Positions 44,566-53,953 of a stretch of DNA of 64,000 nt are shown here, piece by piece (position 1 is the first letter of the stretch; each line of letters begins with the position of its first letter). The notes under the pieces are model-generated. The model ran no database searches. It was not told the DNA's origin and worked only from the letters and a program-made list of their open reading frames with translations. Both the position numbers and the translations under genes were made by a program. The DNA comes from Roseobacter sp. MH60115 (GTDB taxonomy: Bacteria; Pseudomonadota; Alphaproteobacteria; Rhodobacterales; Rhodobacteraceae), in assembly GCF_015644665.1 (NCBI RefSeq), contig NZ_JADOBQ010000001.1:1154224-1218223 (forward strand), in the 5' to 3' direction.

Positions 44566-46644
44566 ATGCGGGATAATCCAATGCGCGCCCGTTCGTTGAA
44601 GGGGCTTGAAGACGTCCTAATCTCTTTTGCCGCCACGTCCGAGGCCGCGCTCTTTTCAGAAACGCCCATCCGGGTTGGCGTCTGGCGCGAGATTGCCGCC
44701 AACCCGGATCGCAAGCAACGTTTGCTGATCGAGCTGAACAACCGGATGAGGCTTGAGAACGCCGCCGACAGGCTCAGGGATGCCCGACCGCTGGTGCCGG
44801 GAGAGGCGGACACTAGGTTGCAGATCTTTTCGGTCGGGGAATTGACCCTGGCGCAAGCCAATATGGACGATCTGATCGCATTGATCCTGCCACAAACCGT
44901 GTGGTTTCGCGCGCTGGACGCCAAACATGTGGACGCATGGCGTGGCGAGGTTCAGGGCGTTGCCCGGAGCGAGGGTCTGGCCCAGATCAGATCCATCGTC
45001 ATACGTTCAAAGTCCCTGATACTTTGGCGTTTTTTGGTTGCTTGGCTGGCCATTCGCAGTGCCGATGATGCTGCACGCCAAGGAGAAGACAGATGGGCCC
45101 ATCTGCACCAGCTCACTGGGGCCTTGATGGACGTCACCGAAACAGAGTTCGACCGGACAGAAGAGAGCGGTCGGGAAGTCTTTGGCGTGCTCCGCGGCTT
45201 TTTCCGCGGGGGGCTTCAGCGCTATGGGCAGACGTTGAACCAACTGATCGCCGGACAGCGCGAATTTGACGCTGGGATAGCCGCGCCGATCTGGCGTGTT
45301 GATATCAGCCGCCCTGCCAGTCTGGCGACGCGCATGTCACGGCGAACGGTCAAGGTCGACGCGGCCGAGAACGTCTTTGACATCTCTTGTAATGGGCTGA
45401 CTTGGGCGGTGATCGACAGTGGGATCGACGCTCGCCATCCGGCCTTTCAGGATCGTGCCAAAAACGGACCCGGCGCGGCCACGTCCCGGGTCCGAGAGAC
45501 TTATGATTTCACGCGGCTACAACGGTTTCTGAACAATGAATGGGACCAGCTATTCGACAGCGCAAAAACGCAGGAAATTCAAGACGCGCATCCTGATCTG
45601 GACGTTGCTGATGCGGTTTTGGCTCATCTACTTCAGCGTTGGATAGATGCTGGGCATCGGAGGTCGGCGTCAATGGAGTTGATCGCCGCGCTTTTGGCAG
45701 ACGACATCGAGCGGATTGATCTGGAAGAGCTGGCGAGTGGGATAAAAAGCCAGATCACTCGGGGGGCTCATCTGGATTGGCCGCTCCTAGAGCCGTTGCT
45801 TTGGGTGCCGCAGGATGAGGACTATATCGCGCCGCGGAACGGGCACGGCACGCATGTGGCGGGCATTCTGGCGGGTGATCTTTTGCCGGGAGAGGCCGAT
45901 CCCGGTGATGGCTCTGAACGCGTCGATCGCAGCCTTCAGGGCATGTGTCCCGACATGAAACTGTTGGATTTGCGCGTGTGCGGTGCCAACGGTCAGTCTG
46001 ACGAATTTGTCGTCATGGCGGCGCTGCAGTTTGTGGGCTGGTTTAACCGTCAGCAGCGGCGACAGCTGGTACAGGGCGTCAACGTCAGCCTTCAGTTGCG
46101 ACATATTGTGCGAAGTTATGGCTGCGGGCAGACGCCGGTTTGCCGAGAGGCCAATACATTGGTTTCAAGCGGTGTCCTGGTCGTCGCCGCGGCGGGGAAC
46201 ACCGGCTACAACCGTTTGAGAAGCGAGGACACCAGGCTTGTCGAAGCTTACGGCACCAGCACCATCATGGATCCCGGCAATGCAGAGCATGTGTTGACCG
46301 TTGGCAGTGTCCATTCAGAGCGCCCGCACACACATGGGATCAGCTACTTCTCCAGCCGTGGGCCAACCGTCGATGGCCGGACCAAGCCTGATGTTGTGGC
46401 ACCTGGCGAGAAGATCCTCGCGCCCACTTTGAAAAACAGGATCCTTCGCGACTCCGGGACCAGCATGGCGGCGCCACATGCCAGCGGTGCGGCTGCCTTG
46501 TTAATGGCGCGCTTTCCAGAGCTTCAAGGCCGTCCATTCGACGTCAAATCCCTGATTATCGAAACGGCGACCAGTCTTGACCGTGACCCGGCCTTCCAAG
46601 GCCACGGCATGGTCGATGTCCTGCGTGCGCTGCAACACCACTAA
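44566..46644 (+). CDS. Subtilisin-like (S8) serine protease
   Basis: A 692-aa protein. About 250 residues of N-terminal helical sequence, with no signal peptide, precede an S8 catalytic domain with Asp284 (WAVIDSGIDARHP), His427 (NGHGTHVAGILAG), the oxyanion Asn545 (VAAAGNTGYN) and Ser633 (SGTSMAAPHASGAAALL). A long insertion of about 110 residues separates Asp and His. All catalytic residues are intact. A strong ggaggcgta site precedes the ATG. It is probably cytosolic, as the flanking EndoU and MBL proteins also lack signals, and could activate or destroy another component of the cluster. Confidence 0.93.
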   Translation: MRDNPMRARSLKGLEDVLISFAATSEAALFSETPIRVGVWREIAANPDRKQRLLIELNNRMRLENAADRLRDARPLVPGEADTRLQIFSVGELTLAQANMDDLIALILPQTVWFRALDAKHVDAWRGEVQGVARSEGLAQIRSIVIRSKSLILWRFLVAWLAIRSADDAARQGEDRWAHLHQLTGALMDVTETEFDRTEESGREVFGVLRGFFRGGLQRYGQTLNQLIAGQREFDAGIAAPIWRVDISRPASLATRMSRRTVKVDAAENVFDISCNGLTWAVIDSGIDARHPAFQDRAKNGPGAATSRVRETYDFTRLQRFLNNEWDQLFDSAKTQEIQDAHPDLDVADAVLAHLLQRWIDAGHRRSASMELIAALLADDIERIDLEELASGIKSQITRGAHLDWPLLEPLLWVPQDEDYIAPRNGHGTHVAGILAGDLLPGEADPGDGSERVDRSLQGMCPDMKLLDLRVCGANGQSDEFVVMAALQFVGWFNRQQRRQLVQGVNVSLQLRHIVRSYGCGQTPVCREANTLVSSGVLVVAAAGNTGYNRLRSEDTRLVEAYGTSTIMDPGNAEHVLTVGSVHSERPHTHGISYFSSRGPTVDGRTKPDVVAPGEKILAPTLKNRILRDSGTSMAAPHASGAAALLMARFPELQGRPFDVKSLIIETATSLDRDPAFQGHGMVDVLRALQHH

Positions 46645-46657
46645 GACGGAGGAAAAG

Positions 46658-47770
46658 ATGTTCAATATCGATGTGCTCGGCTCCAAAAATGGCGACTGCC
46701 TTGTCATCAGCTGGGGGCCGGAGGCCGATCCGAAACGCATGCTGGTCGATTGCGGGCCGGGCGGCGTCTATCACACTTTTCTGCGGCCCTATCTGGAAGA
46801 TTTGGGCATGCCGGTGCAGCTCGAATTGGCGATGGTCAGTCACATCGATCAGGACCACATTCTTGGACTTTTACAACTGACATCTGAAATCCTCCGTGCG
46901 GACCCTGGTGATGTGGTCCCGGCAGAAATTGAGCGGTTCTGGTTCAACAGCTTCTCAGACCTGACCGGCGGCGCTGATAACCCAAATCTCTCTAGTGTCG
47001 AAAATAGTGTGACGGCCGCCATTGAAGGCGGTCATGCGATGCCATTCGAGGCGCTCCGAGACGCTGAGGATCATCGGGCAGAGATGATCCTTGCAGGTCT
47101 GGGGCAGGGCAGAGGGCTGCGAGACAACCTTGTCGAGCTAGGTCTCGACGGCAACCGACCTTTTGGAGGCACGTTGGTTCTTGCGGGCAAAGAGGCCGAG
47201 CTGCCGGGCGATCTGCACATTCTGGTAACCGGCCCGAGCGCGGTGCGCGCGACCGAGCTTCAGCAGCACTGGAACCCTGATCTCGATCCCGCCGAAATCG
47301 CTGCAATGGCGGACAATAGAATTGCAAACCTGTCATCGATTGTCGCGATCCTGACGCATGAGGGCCGGACGGTTTTGGTGACTGGTGACGCACGCGGTGA
47401 CGATATTCTCGAAGGCCTGCATGAGCATGCAGGCAAGACCCCGGGTATGCCGATGCACTTCGACGTCTTGAAGGCCCCTCACCATGGCAGTGACCGCAAT
47501 GTCGATCAGGATTTCTTTGAGCAGGTGACAGCAGACACATATGTCTTCTGCAGTGATGGGACACACGACAATCCTGACCCGGAGACTCTCGAATGGCTCC
47601 ACGCCGCGCGGCCCGGCGGTGGGTTCAACATCGTCTTCTCCAGCTTCATCCAGATGGAGCACAGCCATAAGCAACCGAGGTTCAATGATGCCCTCCGCGC
47701 CTTGGAGGACAGCGGCGTGACGATCGGCGCTCGACGACCTAGTGAACTGGCTATCCGGGTGCAGCTCTGA
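46658..47770 (+). CDS. MBL-fold hydrolase (ComEC-like metallo-beta-lactamase)
   Basis: A 370-aa protein beginning at the ATG behind ggaggaaaag, 13 bases after the protease gene. The metal-binding motif is SHIDQDHILGLL, with His62, Asp64, Asp66 and His67; the first His of the classical HxHxDH is replaced by Asp-spaced residues. LVTGDARGDDILEGL supplies the bridging Asp, and VLKAPHHGSDRNVDQDFFEQ supplies the later His residues. This is the ComEC/Rec2-type MBL variant often seen fused or adjacent to proteases in bacterial defence loci. No signal peptide. Probable hydrolase of a nucleotide or nucleic acid; unproven. Confidence 0.9.
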   Translation: MFNIDVLGSKNGDCLVISWGPEADPKRMLVDCGPGGVYHTFLRPYLEDLGMPVQLELAMVSHIDQDHILGLLQLTSEILRADPGDVVPAEIERFWFNSFSDLTGGADNPNLSSVENSVTAAIEGGHAMPFEALRDAEDHRAEMILAGLGQGRGLRDNLVELGLDGNRPFGGTLVLAGKEAELPGDLHILVTGPSAVRATELQQHWNPDLDPAEIAAMADNRIANLSSIVAILTHEGRTVLVTGDARGDDILEGLHEHAGKTPGMPMHFDVLKAPHHGSDRNVDQDFFEQVTADTYVFCSDGTHDNPDPETLEWLHAARPGGGFNIVFSSFIQMEHSHKQPRFNDALRALEDSGVTIGARRPSELAIRVQL

Positions 47771-47909
47771 GTTCGGCGGTAAGTTTATCGCAGCGCGATT
47801 TGATGAAGGCTGAGTGATCGAAACGTGGCATACTCAATTCCTAATTTCGACCAGAAGCTGATTTGTGAGCTAAGCACGGAGCAAACGCTATTCAAATAAG
47901 GGGGTTTCA

Positions 47910-49361
47910 ATGTTGAATTTTCGAACACGCAGCTTTGTCTCTGCTGCGCTATTGGGTCCAAGTGTTGTTTTGGGCGCTTCGGTGCACGATGCCAGTGCCG
48001 AAGGCCGAAGTTCTATCACCGTCGAAACACAGATCGATTTACCCGGCGTTTCGAGTGTTCTGGAACAAAGTGTTCCGGTGACGCTGCACAGGCGGGAAAC
48101 GGCGCAGGTCTGTGCCGAGCCAGAGCGGGTTTGCACGAAAGTTCCGGAATTTCGCGGTCTGAAAGTCACTATGAAGAATCGGTGTGTGGAAGTGACGCCA
48201 CGTATTGATTGCACGATCACCGAGACTGTTGAGCGCACTGGACCCGTCAGTGTGTCTGGCAGCGGCTCAACGATCATTCTTCGGCAAGACATCGCCGGGT
48301 CTGGAACCATTCGGGGCAGGGGAGAGATTGGAAAGAATATACGGCAGACTGTGCGCGCGATGGCGGAGTTCAATGTGGCGATCACGCCCGAGTTGCGCCC
48401 GGATTGGACACTTGCAGCTGAGACCAATACCGACTTTCGATGGCTTCAACGTCCGGAGTTTCAGTTGTTCAATCGGTTTCCAGTGAGCATCGGAAGTCAG
48501 ATCGAAGGGCCTTTGCGCGCGGGTCTAGCGGACTTCGAGGCCACGATTCCGGGGATGTTGGCCGAACTGGATGTCAGAGGTGAGGCAGAAGCGCTTTGGC
48601 GGGATCTTCAAGCGCCCATTGCTATTAGCCTGCCGAGCAACCAAAAGGCTTTCCTGCACATTCGTCCGAACCAGTTCGGTTTTCATGGACTGGAGACCGT
48701 TGGTAATACGTTGACTGCGGGCATGACGATCGGCTTTGACGCATCGATTGACATGAGCCCGGAGGGCCCTGGGCGTCTGCCGCTGCCTGATCTGACGGAT
48801 CTCTTGGGCGATGGCTTCCAACTGTCTGTCCCGGCGCACATACCGCTTCAGAACCTGTCGAGAATGGTCAATGGCGTATTGCCGGCGCGATTCGACGACA
48901 TCGCCGTTGTTGTCACGGAGGCTGATTTTGTTGCAGCGGGAGAGATCCTTGTCGTCAATTTGGACATCGAAGCCGATGGCGGTTTGCTGAGTGCGCTGAA
49001 TGGGGCGGTGCAGGTGCGCGCGAAGCCGCGGATTGACGGCGAGACGCAGTCGCTTGTCTTCGATGAGATCGCAATTGGCGGCGTTGATGGTCAGAACAGG
49101 CTTGTTCAAAGCGCGGCATTGTCGATGGCCAATGCTTTTGTCTCGGACCACCTGACGGTTCGTTTGGACAGTGTACTCGAGACGATGGGAGCGGAATTGC
49201 GATCGGCCCTTAACGGTCCTGTTGGCGAGGGTTTCCATTTGAGTGGAGTAGGTGAGGTCGGTTTTTCGGACCTTTCGCTGGCCGCACGAAAGAATACGCT
49301 GACAGTAACAGCAACCGCGAAGGGGGATCTTACCCTTCGTGGATTTGAGATTTTGCAATAA
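47910..49361 (+). CDS. Exported DUF4403-like (TULIP-type) protein
   Basis: A 483-aa protein with a Sec signal peptide (about residues 1-31, ending ASAEG). The mature sequence fits the DUF4403 layout: an N-terminal strand set (ITVETQIDLPGVSSVL), RGEIGKNIRQTVRAMAEFNV, then PELRPDWTLAAETNTDFRWL, a Trp-led EALWRDLQAPI and repeating amphipathic strands to the end. DUF4403 proteins belong to the lipid-binding BPI/TULIP superfamily. Cys residues cluster near residues 70-105, suggesting disulfides. It lies 139 bases after the MBL gene. A periplasmic lipid-binding role is plausible. Confidence 0.7.
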   Translation: MLNFRTRSFVSAALLGPSVVLGASVHDASAEGRSSITVETQIDLPGVSSVLEQSVPVTLHRRETAQVCAEPERVCTKVPEFRGLKVTMKNRCVEVTPRIDCTITETVERTGPVSVSGSGSTIILRQDIAGSGTIRGRGEIGKNIRQTVRAMAEFNVAITPELRPDWTLAAETNTDFRWLQRPEFQLFNRFPVSIGSQIEGPLRAGLADFEATIPGMLAELDVRGEAEALWRDLQAPIAISLPSNQKAFLHIRPNQFGFHGLETVGNTLTAGMTIGFDASIDMSPEGPGRLPLPDLTDLLGDGFQLSVPAHIPLQNLSRMVNGVLPARFDDIAVVVTEADFVAAGEILVVNLDIEADGGLLSALNGAVQVRAKPRIDGETQSLVFDEIAIGGVDGQNRLVQSAALSMANAFVSDHLTVRLDSVLETMGAELRSALNGPVGEGFHLSGVGEVGFSDLSLAARKNTLTVTATAKGDLTLRGFEILQ

Positions 49362-49371
49362 GGGGCCGGGT

Positions 49372-50583
49372 ATGACGGACGATAAAGATCTCGGAGACCA
49401 AGCCGACGAACAACGGACGCTCGAAGACACACTTGCGGCGCGCGCGGCCACGCAAGGCGAGATCCGACGTTCGACCGAAGCAGAAGTCAAGCGTTTGGCG
49501 AAGGACGCCATTGAGGAGTGGCGAGAAGAGAACCGTTTCAAGCTGAGCGATACCAAAACCTGGGGCACGTCAGCCTACACAGCTACAATTGGTATCGTCG
49601 TTGCTGCAGCTCTGGTTTTGATCGAGCTTCTTGACACCGAGACATCATACCTCCGAAACCGCGCACACGCGATCCTTGGTACAGAAGGCCACGTAAAAAA
49701 TTCCATTGTTTCAGAGAATTATGACGCAGCAATCGGCAGCAGCTTTGACCGAATTGTTGACGTTAGGCGACAAAATCCCGACACGCCTGTCTTTAAGATC
49801 ATTAGCAACAGCATCAAGCGGACGCCCACACTTCTGTTTCACGGTCAGACGGAGTTCGGCCGCCTCTTGAAGGTACCTGTCAGTAATCCGGCCTGTAAAA
49901 TTTACTTTGAAAGTCAAAATTTTACAGAGTCAGCGATGGTAACAGAAGGCAACCGGCGCGGGGCGTTCGGCGACTTGCCTCCACCGGTCCAAACCGACGG
50001 TATTGATGCCAGTGCGATCTGTGAGCCGACGGTGTCCATTCCGATGGAGCGAAGCCTGGATATCCCGTTTCATGCGCGCTTTTACGAGGAAGTCGCAGCA
50101 GGCCCTCATGATGTATGGATCCAGTTGCACATTCAGCGGATCGACCGCGAAGCGAAAACCCCTATCGACAGCGTAGCCATGCGCGAGAATCTCAATCACG
50201 GCATCTGTATCGTCTATAGTCCTGCGGTTGAATGGCATCAGACCCCTGCAAGTCCGGAATTGGTGTCCATCAACGACGTCTTCGAGCACCAAGGCCGGGG
50301 GCTTTGGATCGCAAAATTGAACTCGATCCTTGAACAGGATGGGTCATCGACGGAGCCTATGGTTCGGAGTACCAGCGAGCGATTGCATAGCATATCCATC
50401 TTCGGCGTTTCTTCGACCGAGGGTGCACCGATACCGGCTGAGAATGCTCCGTCCAACGCCGATGAACGCGCCGAGGTGGCTGCGGAAGAACAAGCCTGCG
50501 CCAATGTGAAGGCGAATGAGGATCAGATCATCACGGTTCGAGCGATGGTGTATGTAAATCTCGATCCTGACGCGCGGCTATAG
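49372..50583 (+). CDS. Single-pass membrane protein with periplasmic domain
   Basis: A 403-aa protein starting at the ATG of MTDDKDLGDQ, 10 bases after the DUF4403-like gene. Residues 10-60 are charged and helical and face the cytosol; residues about 67-86 form one transmembrane helix (AYTATIGIVVAAALVLIELL). The remaining 310 residues, probably periplasmic, have mixed beta character. I recognise no family. It could tether or communicate between the cytosolic enzymes and the exported proteins of the cluster. Confidence 0.75.
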   Translation: MTDDKDLGDQADEQRTLEDTLAARAATQGEIRRSTEAEVKRLAKDAIEEWREENRFKLSDTKTWGTSAYTATIGIVVAAALVLIELLDTETSYLRNRAHAILGTEGHVKNSIVSENYDAAIGSSFDRIVDVRRQNPDTPVFKIISNSIKRTPTLLFHGQTEFGRLLKVPVSNPACKIYFESQNFTESAMVTEGNRRGAFGDLPPPVQTDGIDASAICEPTVSIPMERSLDIPFHARFYEEVAAGPHDVWIQLHIQRIDREAKTPIDSVAMRENLNHGICIVYSPAVEWHQTPASPELVSINDVFEHQGRGLWIAKLNSILEQDGSSTEPMVRSTSERLHSISIFGVSSTEGAPIPAENAPSNADERAEVAAEEQACANVKANEDQIITVRAMVYVNLDPDARL

Positions 50584-50594
50584 GGAGGCTGGAC

Positions 50595-51230
50595 ATGCTA
50601 GAGATGAGGGGCCCATTAGACACGCTATGGACGTGGCTGGCGACGACGGCTGTATCCACAGCCGTTGCCTTGTTCTTGTTTCTCTCGGCGGGCGTAACGT
50701 CTTTGTTTGATACACCCAGTCAGTCGGGCGCAGATTGGATCGACGTAAATTGGGGCTATCTGGGCGCATGGCTTCTGAGCGCGATGCTTCTGCTTATGGG
50801 ACTTGTTGTGTGGCGCGCAACGCCAAAAACGCCACGGACAGGGCAGGGACTTTCTATTCCGCGACTTACGGTTCTTGAGGGCAAGGAGGGGCCACGCGAC
50901 AGTCTTGTCGCCCGAGTGTGTTTTGCGGCCGTTGTCATTGTGCCGCTAATTTCGCTCTACGCGGCGCTTTATCAATATGTCAGGAAAAGCGTTGTTGCGG
51001 ATTGGGACGCGACTGCATCGCTTGCAGACGGGTTTTGGGCTTCTCGCGCAGCGAGTTTTGCCTCTGATTGCCGGGAGAGCCCCTGTTTCAGAATCTATCC
51101 GCACAAGGATGCTTGGCAGTGGTTCTTTTTGGCAGACCTAGTTTTTGTCGTCGTATTGCTGGGGACCGCGTTTCTATGGGTGCGGTTTTTTTGGACCGCA
51201 TGGACGAGGAATTCGAATGAAAGGAATTGA
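50595..51230 (+). CDS. Four-helix inner-membrane protein
   Basis: A 211-aa protein with four hydrophobic segments at about residues 15-36, 53-73, 107-127 and 176-198, and one Cys pair in a loop (CRESPC) between the third and fourth. I recognise no family. It starts 11 bases behind the previous gene with an aggaggc-like site, and its stop lies just before the lipase start, so it is part of the same transcript. Probably a structural or transport component of the system. Confidence 0.75.
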   Translation: MLEMRGPLDTLWTWLATTAVSTAVALFLFLSAGVTSLFDTPSQSGADWIDVNWGYLGAWLLSAMLLLMGLVVWRATPKTPRTGQGLSIPRLTVLEGKEGPRDSLVARVCFAAVVIVPLISLYAALYQYVRKSVVADWDATASLADGFWASRAASFASDCRESPCFRIYPHKDAWQWFFLADLVFVVVLLGTAFLWVRFFWTAWTRNSNERN

Positions 51231-51232
51231 AG

Positions 51233-52596
51233 ATGGAAGTTGTTGTTTTCCTACCTGGTATTCTGGGATCGGAGTTACGCACGGCAGATGACCGCAAGGT
51301 CTGGCCGCCAGACGTGTCCGAAGCTATCAGTGAACTGGCCCAGTGGAAGATTGATGCGCTTTTGGACGAGACGCCGCTAAAGGCCCCAACGGTTGTCGAG
51401 AAGGTCTGCCTCAAAAACATCTATCGTGGGTTTCTGCGTGATCTGGAGGACGCCGGTTTCACGCGCAACGGGACCGGGAAGCGACTTGAGTTGATGCCAT
51501 ATGACTGGCGTTTGGATTTGCTGGAAGTTACGGCCCCGGATATTGCCAACCGATTGGATGCGCTCGTAGCGGACGGCGCGACGCGCATTCATTTGGTGGC
51601 CCACTCTATGGGGGGCTGGTCGCTCGTATTCTTGTGCAAGATCCGCAATATGTCGGCCGGCCATGGCGCGCTGCTCTGCATCAAACTATTACAATGGCTT
51701 CCCCGTTTCGAGGCGCTGCCGTTGCCTTGGTGCGGCTTCTTGGGATGGAAAAGGTCACTGGCATTCCGGGCCGGGCCTTTGCCGCGCTGAAAGGTAAACC
51801 GTCACTACGCGCCCCCTACCAGCTTTTGCCCCCACCCGGAGAGCCGATTGTTTGGACGGTCAAAGGACAACAAGTCCGGACGCTTGATCTTTATGGGGAT
51901 TTCGGACGGCAGAACGGGTTTCTGGAGGCATCGTTGAACGCAAACCGGAAACTGCATGACATTCTGGCGCGGCCTTGGCCCGACGACATTGGCGCTTTCC
52001 AGTTTGCGGGCACAGGCTTCACGACGGCGACGCGAATGGCGGATGCCGGCGCATTGAAACGTGTGGATGACGACAACAGCGGCGACCAAACGGTGCCTCT
52101 GACCAGCGCTGCAGGCGGCGATCTTCCGACGATGATCCTGCCGGGAGAGCACAGCGACATCATCAACAACAGGAAGCTCAGGCAGACGGTGCGCGCACTT
52201 CTGGGCGTTTCGGGCAATGTCGTAATCTACAGCGCTGGTGATCCGGTGGCAGGGGCTGTCGGGCAGTCTTTGCAATTGTCGGTGCCTGTCCTCGGCGTGG
52301 TGGGGCAGAGCGGTCAGTTCCGGACCGAGGCGCTGGTGTCGCTTGCGCAACCGCTTGACGCGGATGTGGAGCTGCAACTGAGCATTCGGGCGCTGACGTC
52401 AAGAGGTGAGATAGAAGAAGCCTTTGACGCAATAGAGCGTCGTGTCGGCATGGTGCAGGGGGCAACCGACCTGACCATTGTGCTGCGCGAGGCGTTGGAG
52501 CCCGGTATGTATGAATTGCAGGCCCGCTTGCCGGATGGCACATTGGGCTCGGACAGATTGCTCGTTCAAGCGAGTGAAGGCGGAGAAAACCCTTGA
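51233..52596 (+). pseudogene. LCAT-like alpha/beta hydrolase split by a frameshift
   Basis: Start at ATG behind aaagga. The first frame reads MEVVVFLPGILGSEL, PYDWRLDLLEV and LVAHSMGG, the lecithin:cholesterol-acyltransferase-like lipase pattern with the nucleophile Ser in HSMGG. Immediately after, the sequence continues sensibly only in another frame (GGLVARILVQDPQYVGRPWR, then DQTVPLTSA and the His region GEHSDII). Six G residues at 51610-51615 should be seven, so one G is missing. The shifted frame runs on to 51790 and the second frame opens at GTG 51634. The gene ends at 52596, overlapping the next start (TTGA). It may be inactive, phase-variable, or a sequencing error. Confidence 0.8.
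51610..51615 (+). repeat. G6 homopolymer at the lipase frameshift
   Basis: Six Gs directly after the Ser-Met codons of the nucleophile elbow. Adding one G restores HSMGGLVAR and fuses the two frames. Runs of this kind are hot spots for replication slippage and for base-calling error. Confidence 0.75.
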
Positions 52597-53717
52597 CGAC
52601 ACGCCTTGATGAGATGGCACATGCCGTAAGGCGCGCCTTGGCCGAAAAGCACCTGATGGACAGCCGGATGGGTGTGCCGGACGCTGATGAAATCGATGGA
52701 GACCTTCTTGGTGGTGCACGCACATTCGCCGATCAAACCGAAGACGCTCTGTCGAAGCGTACTGTCGTGGCCGTGGCGAAAGACCGTCAGAAGGAGGCCG
52801 TCGTCATCTATACAACCCGTGCCTATGCGAAGGCGGATCAACGCTTGATGCACGAGGCGGTTGGCGAAGACATTCCGATCATCTTCAGGTCGCTCGATAT
52901 AGGCCCACAAGGTCCGGGCTCTGCGCCGCAGCTTCAGATCGCAACAGCGCCGGTTCTGGTGAAAAGGCGCATCACCTGTGGAACGTCGATCAGCGTGGGC
53001 AATGACCGTGGCGCAGGGACGTTTGGCGCCCTTGTTCGAAATGCTGATGGCGATCTTTTTGGCCTGAGTTGCGGGCACGTCGTAGCGGGGTGCGGTTATC
53101 TGCGTGAAGGGATGCCGATTGTTGCACCGGGTGTTCAGGATGTTGTGCCAAGTTGGCCCGACCCTCGTGTGATTGGCCATTTTGCGCACGCGTTACCGCT
53201 GGTTCCAGGAGACCCGGCGACGATTGGTGTTCGCCCAAACCTGGATGCCGCATTATTCAGGGTCAGCAAGGATTCGGCGGTTTCGTCTTCTCAAGGCGGT
53301 CACTATGACACCCCGACGGTGGTGCATGATCTGGACGATGACGAGGACGAAGGGCTGCTGGAGGTCGAGAAGGTCGGTCGCAGTTCGGGGATGACTCAGG
53401 GAACGATGGTGACACGTTTCCTTCATCCCATCGAAATAGAGTTCAAGGTCACCTGTTTTCCGGATCTGGGCATGACCAAGAAATTCGAAGCAGCGGTCTT
53501 TATCGACAGCCTCTGGGCGGCCAACTCCGGCGGTGCGCCGTTTGCGTCTCCGGGCGACTCCGGTGCGTTGGTCGTGACGCGGCCGGTTGGTGGCAAGGCG
53601 CGCAAAGCGGTGGGTCTTGTGATTGCGGGCACGCGGGACAACTCGGCCATGATCCTACCGATCCAGCCGATCCTCGACGCCTTCGATGTTAGGCTTGTCT
53701 CCGGTCACGGGGTTTGA
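52593..53717 (+). CDS. Trypsin-like serine protease
   Basis: A 374-aa protein starting with a TTG that overlaps the lipase stop. The first 130 residues are helical and carry no signal peptide. A chymotrypsin-fold domain follows with His162 (LSCGHVVAG), Asp218 (RPNLDAALFRV) and Ser323 (SPGDSGALVV), plus a late helix-like end. The acidic insertion DLDDDEDEG separates the domain halves. Intact triad, so active protease expected. Together with the subtilase and MBL protein it makes a cytosolic protease pair seen elsewhere in conflict systems. Confidence 0.88.
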   Translation: MTTRLDEMAHAVRRALAEKHLMDSRMGVPDADEIDGDLLGGARTFADQTEDALSKRTVVAVAKDRQKEAVVIYTTRAYAKADQRLMHEAVGEDIPIIFRSLDIGPQGPGSAPQLQIATAPVLVKRRITCGTSISVGNDRGAGTFGALVRNADGDLFGLSCGHVVAGCGYLREGMPIVAPGVQDVVPSWPDPRVIGHFAHALPLVPGDPATIGVRPNLDAALFRVSKDSAVSSSQGGHYDTPTVVHDLDDDEDEGLLEVEKVGRSSGMTQGTMVTRFLHPIEIEFKVTCFPDLGMTKKFEAAVFIDSLWAANSGGAPFASPGDSGALVVTRPVGGKARKAVGLVIAGTRDNSAMILPIQPILDAFDVRLVSGHGV

Positions 53718-53953
53718 TGATGGCCGATCAAGGTGAAACGTCGTCCATCGCGCGTGCGTCTGTCAGACGCCGCCTGTGGGAGAGCTTAGACCTTGGTCCG
53801 CATGACGGCACGGTGTTCCGAGAGCCGAGCGTAGAGGGGGATCGCATCATCCTCAGCTTAAGGCCATCGCTGATTGAGAAGTATCGGAACGTCACCGAGT
53901 TTGAGGGCTTTCCGGTCGAGGTTCGTCCGGTGACACCCGGACGGCTGTATTGA
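53717..53953 (+). CDS. Small protein of unknown function (78 aa)
   Basis: Last gene of the cluster. The ATG at 53717 overlaps the stop of the protease gene (TGATG), and a second ATG follows at once, so the exact start is open. The protein is charged with a compact beta-like pattern (GDRIILSLRPSLIEKYRNV). I recognise no family. Translational coupling to the protease suggests an inhibitor, propeptide-like partner or adaptor. Confidence 0.65.
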   Translation: MMADQGETSSIARASVRRRLWESLDLGPHDGTVFREPSVEGDRIILSLRPSLIEKYRNVTEFEGFPVEVRPVTPGRLY

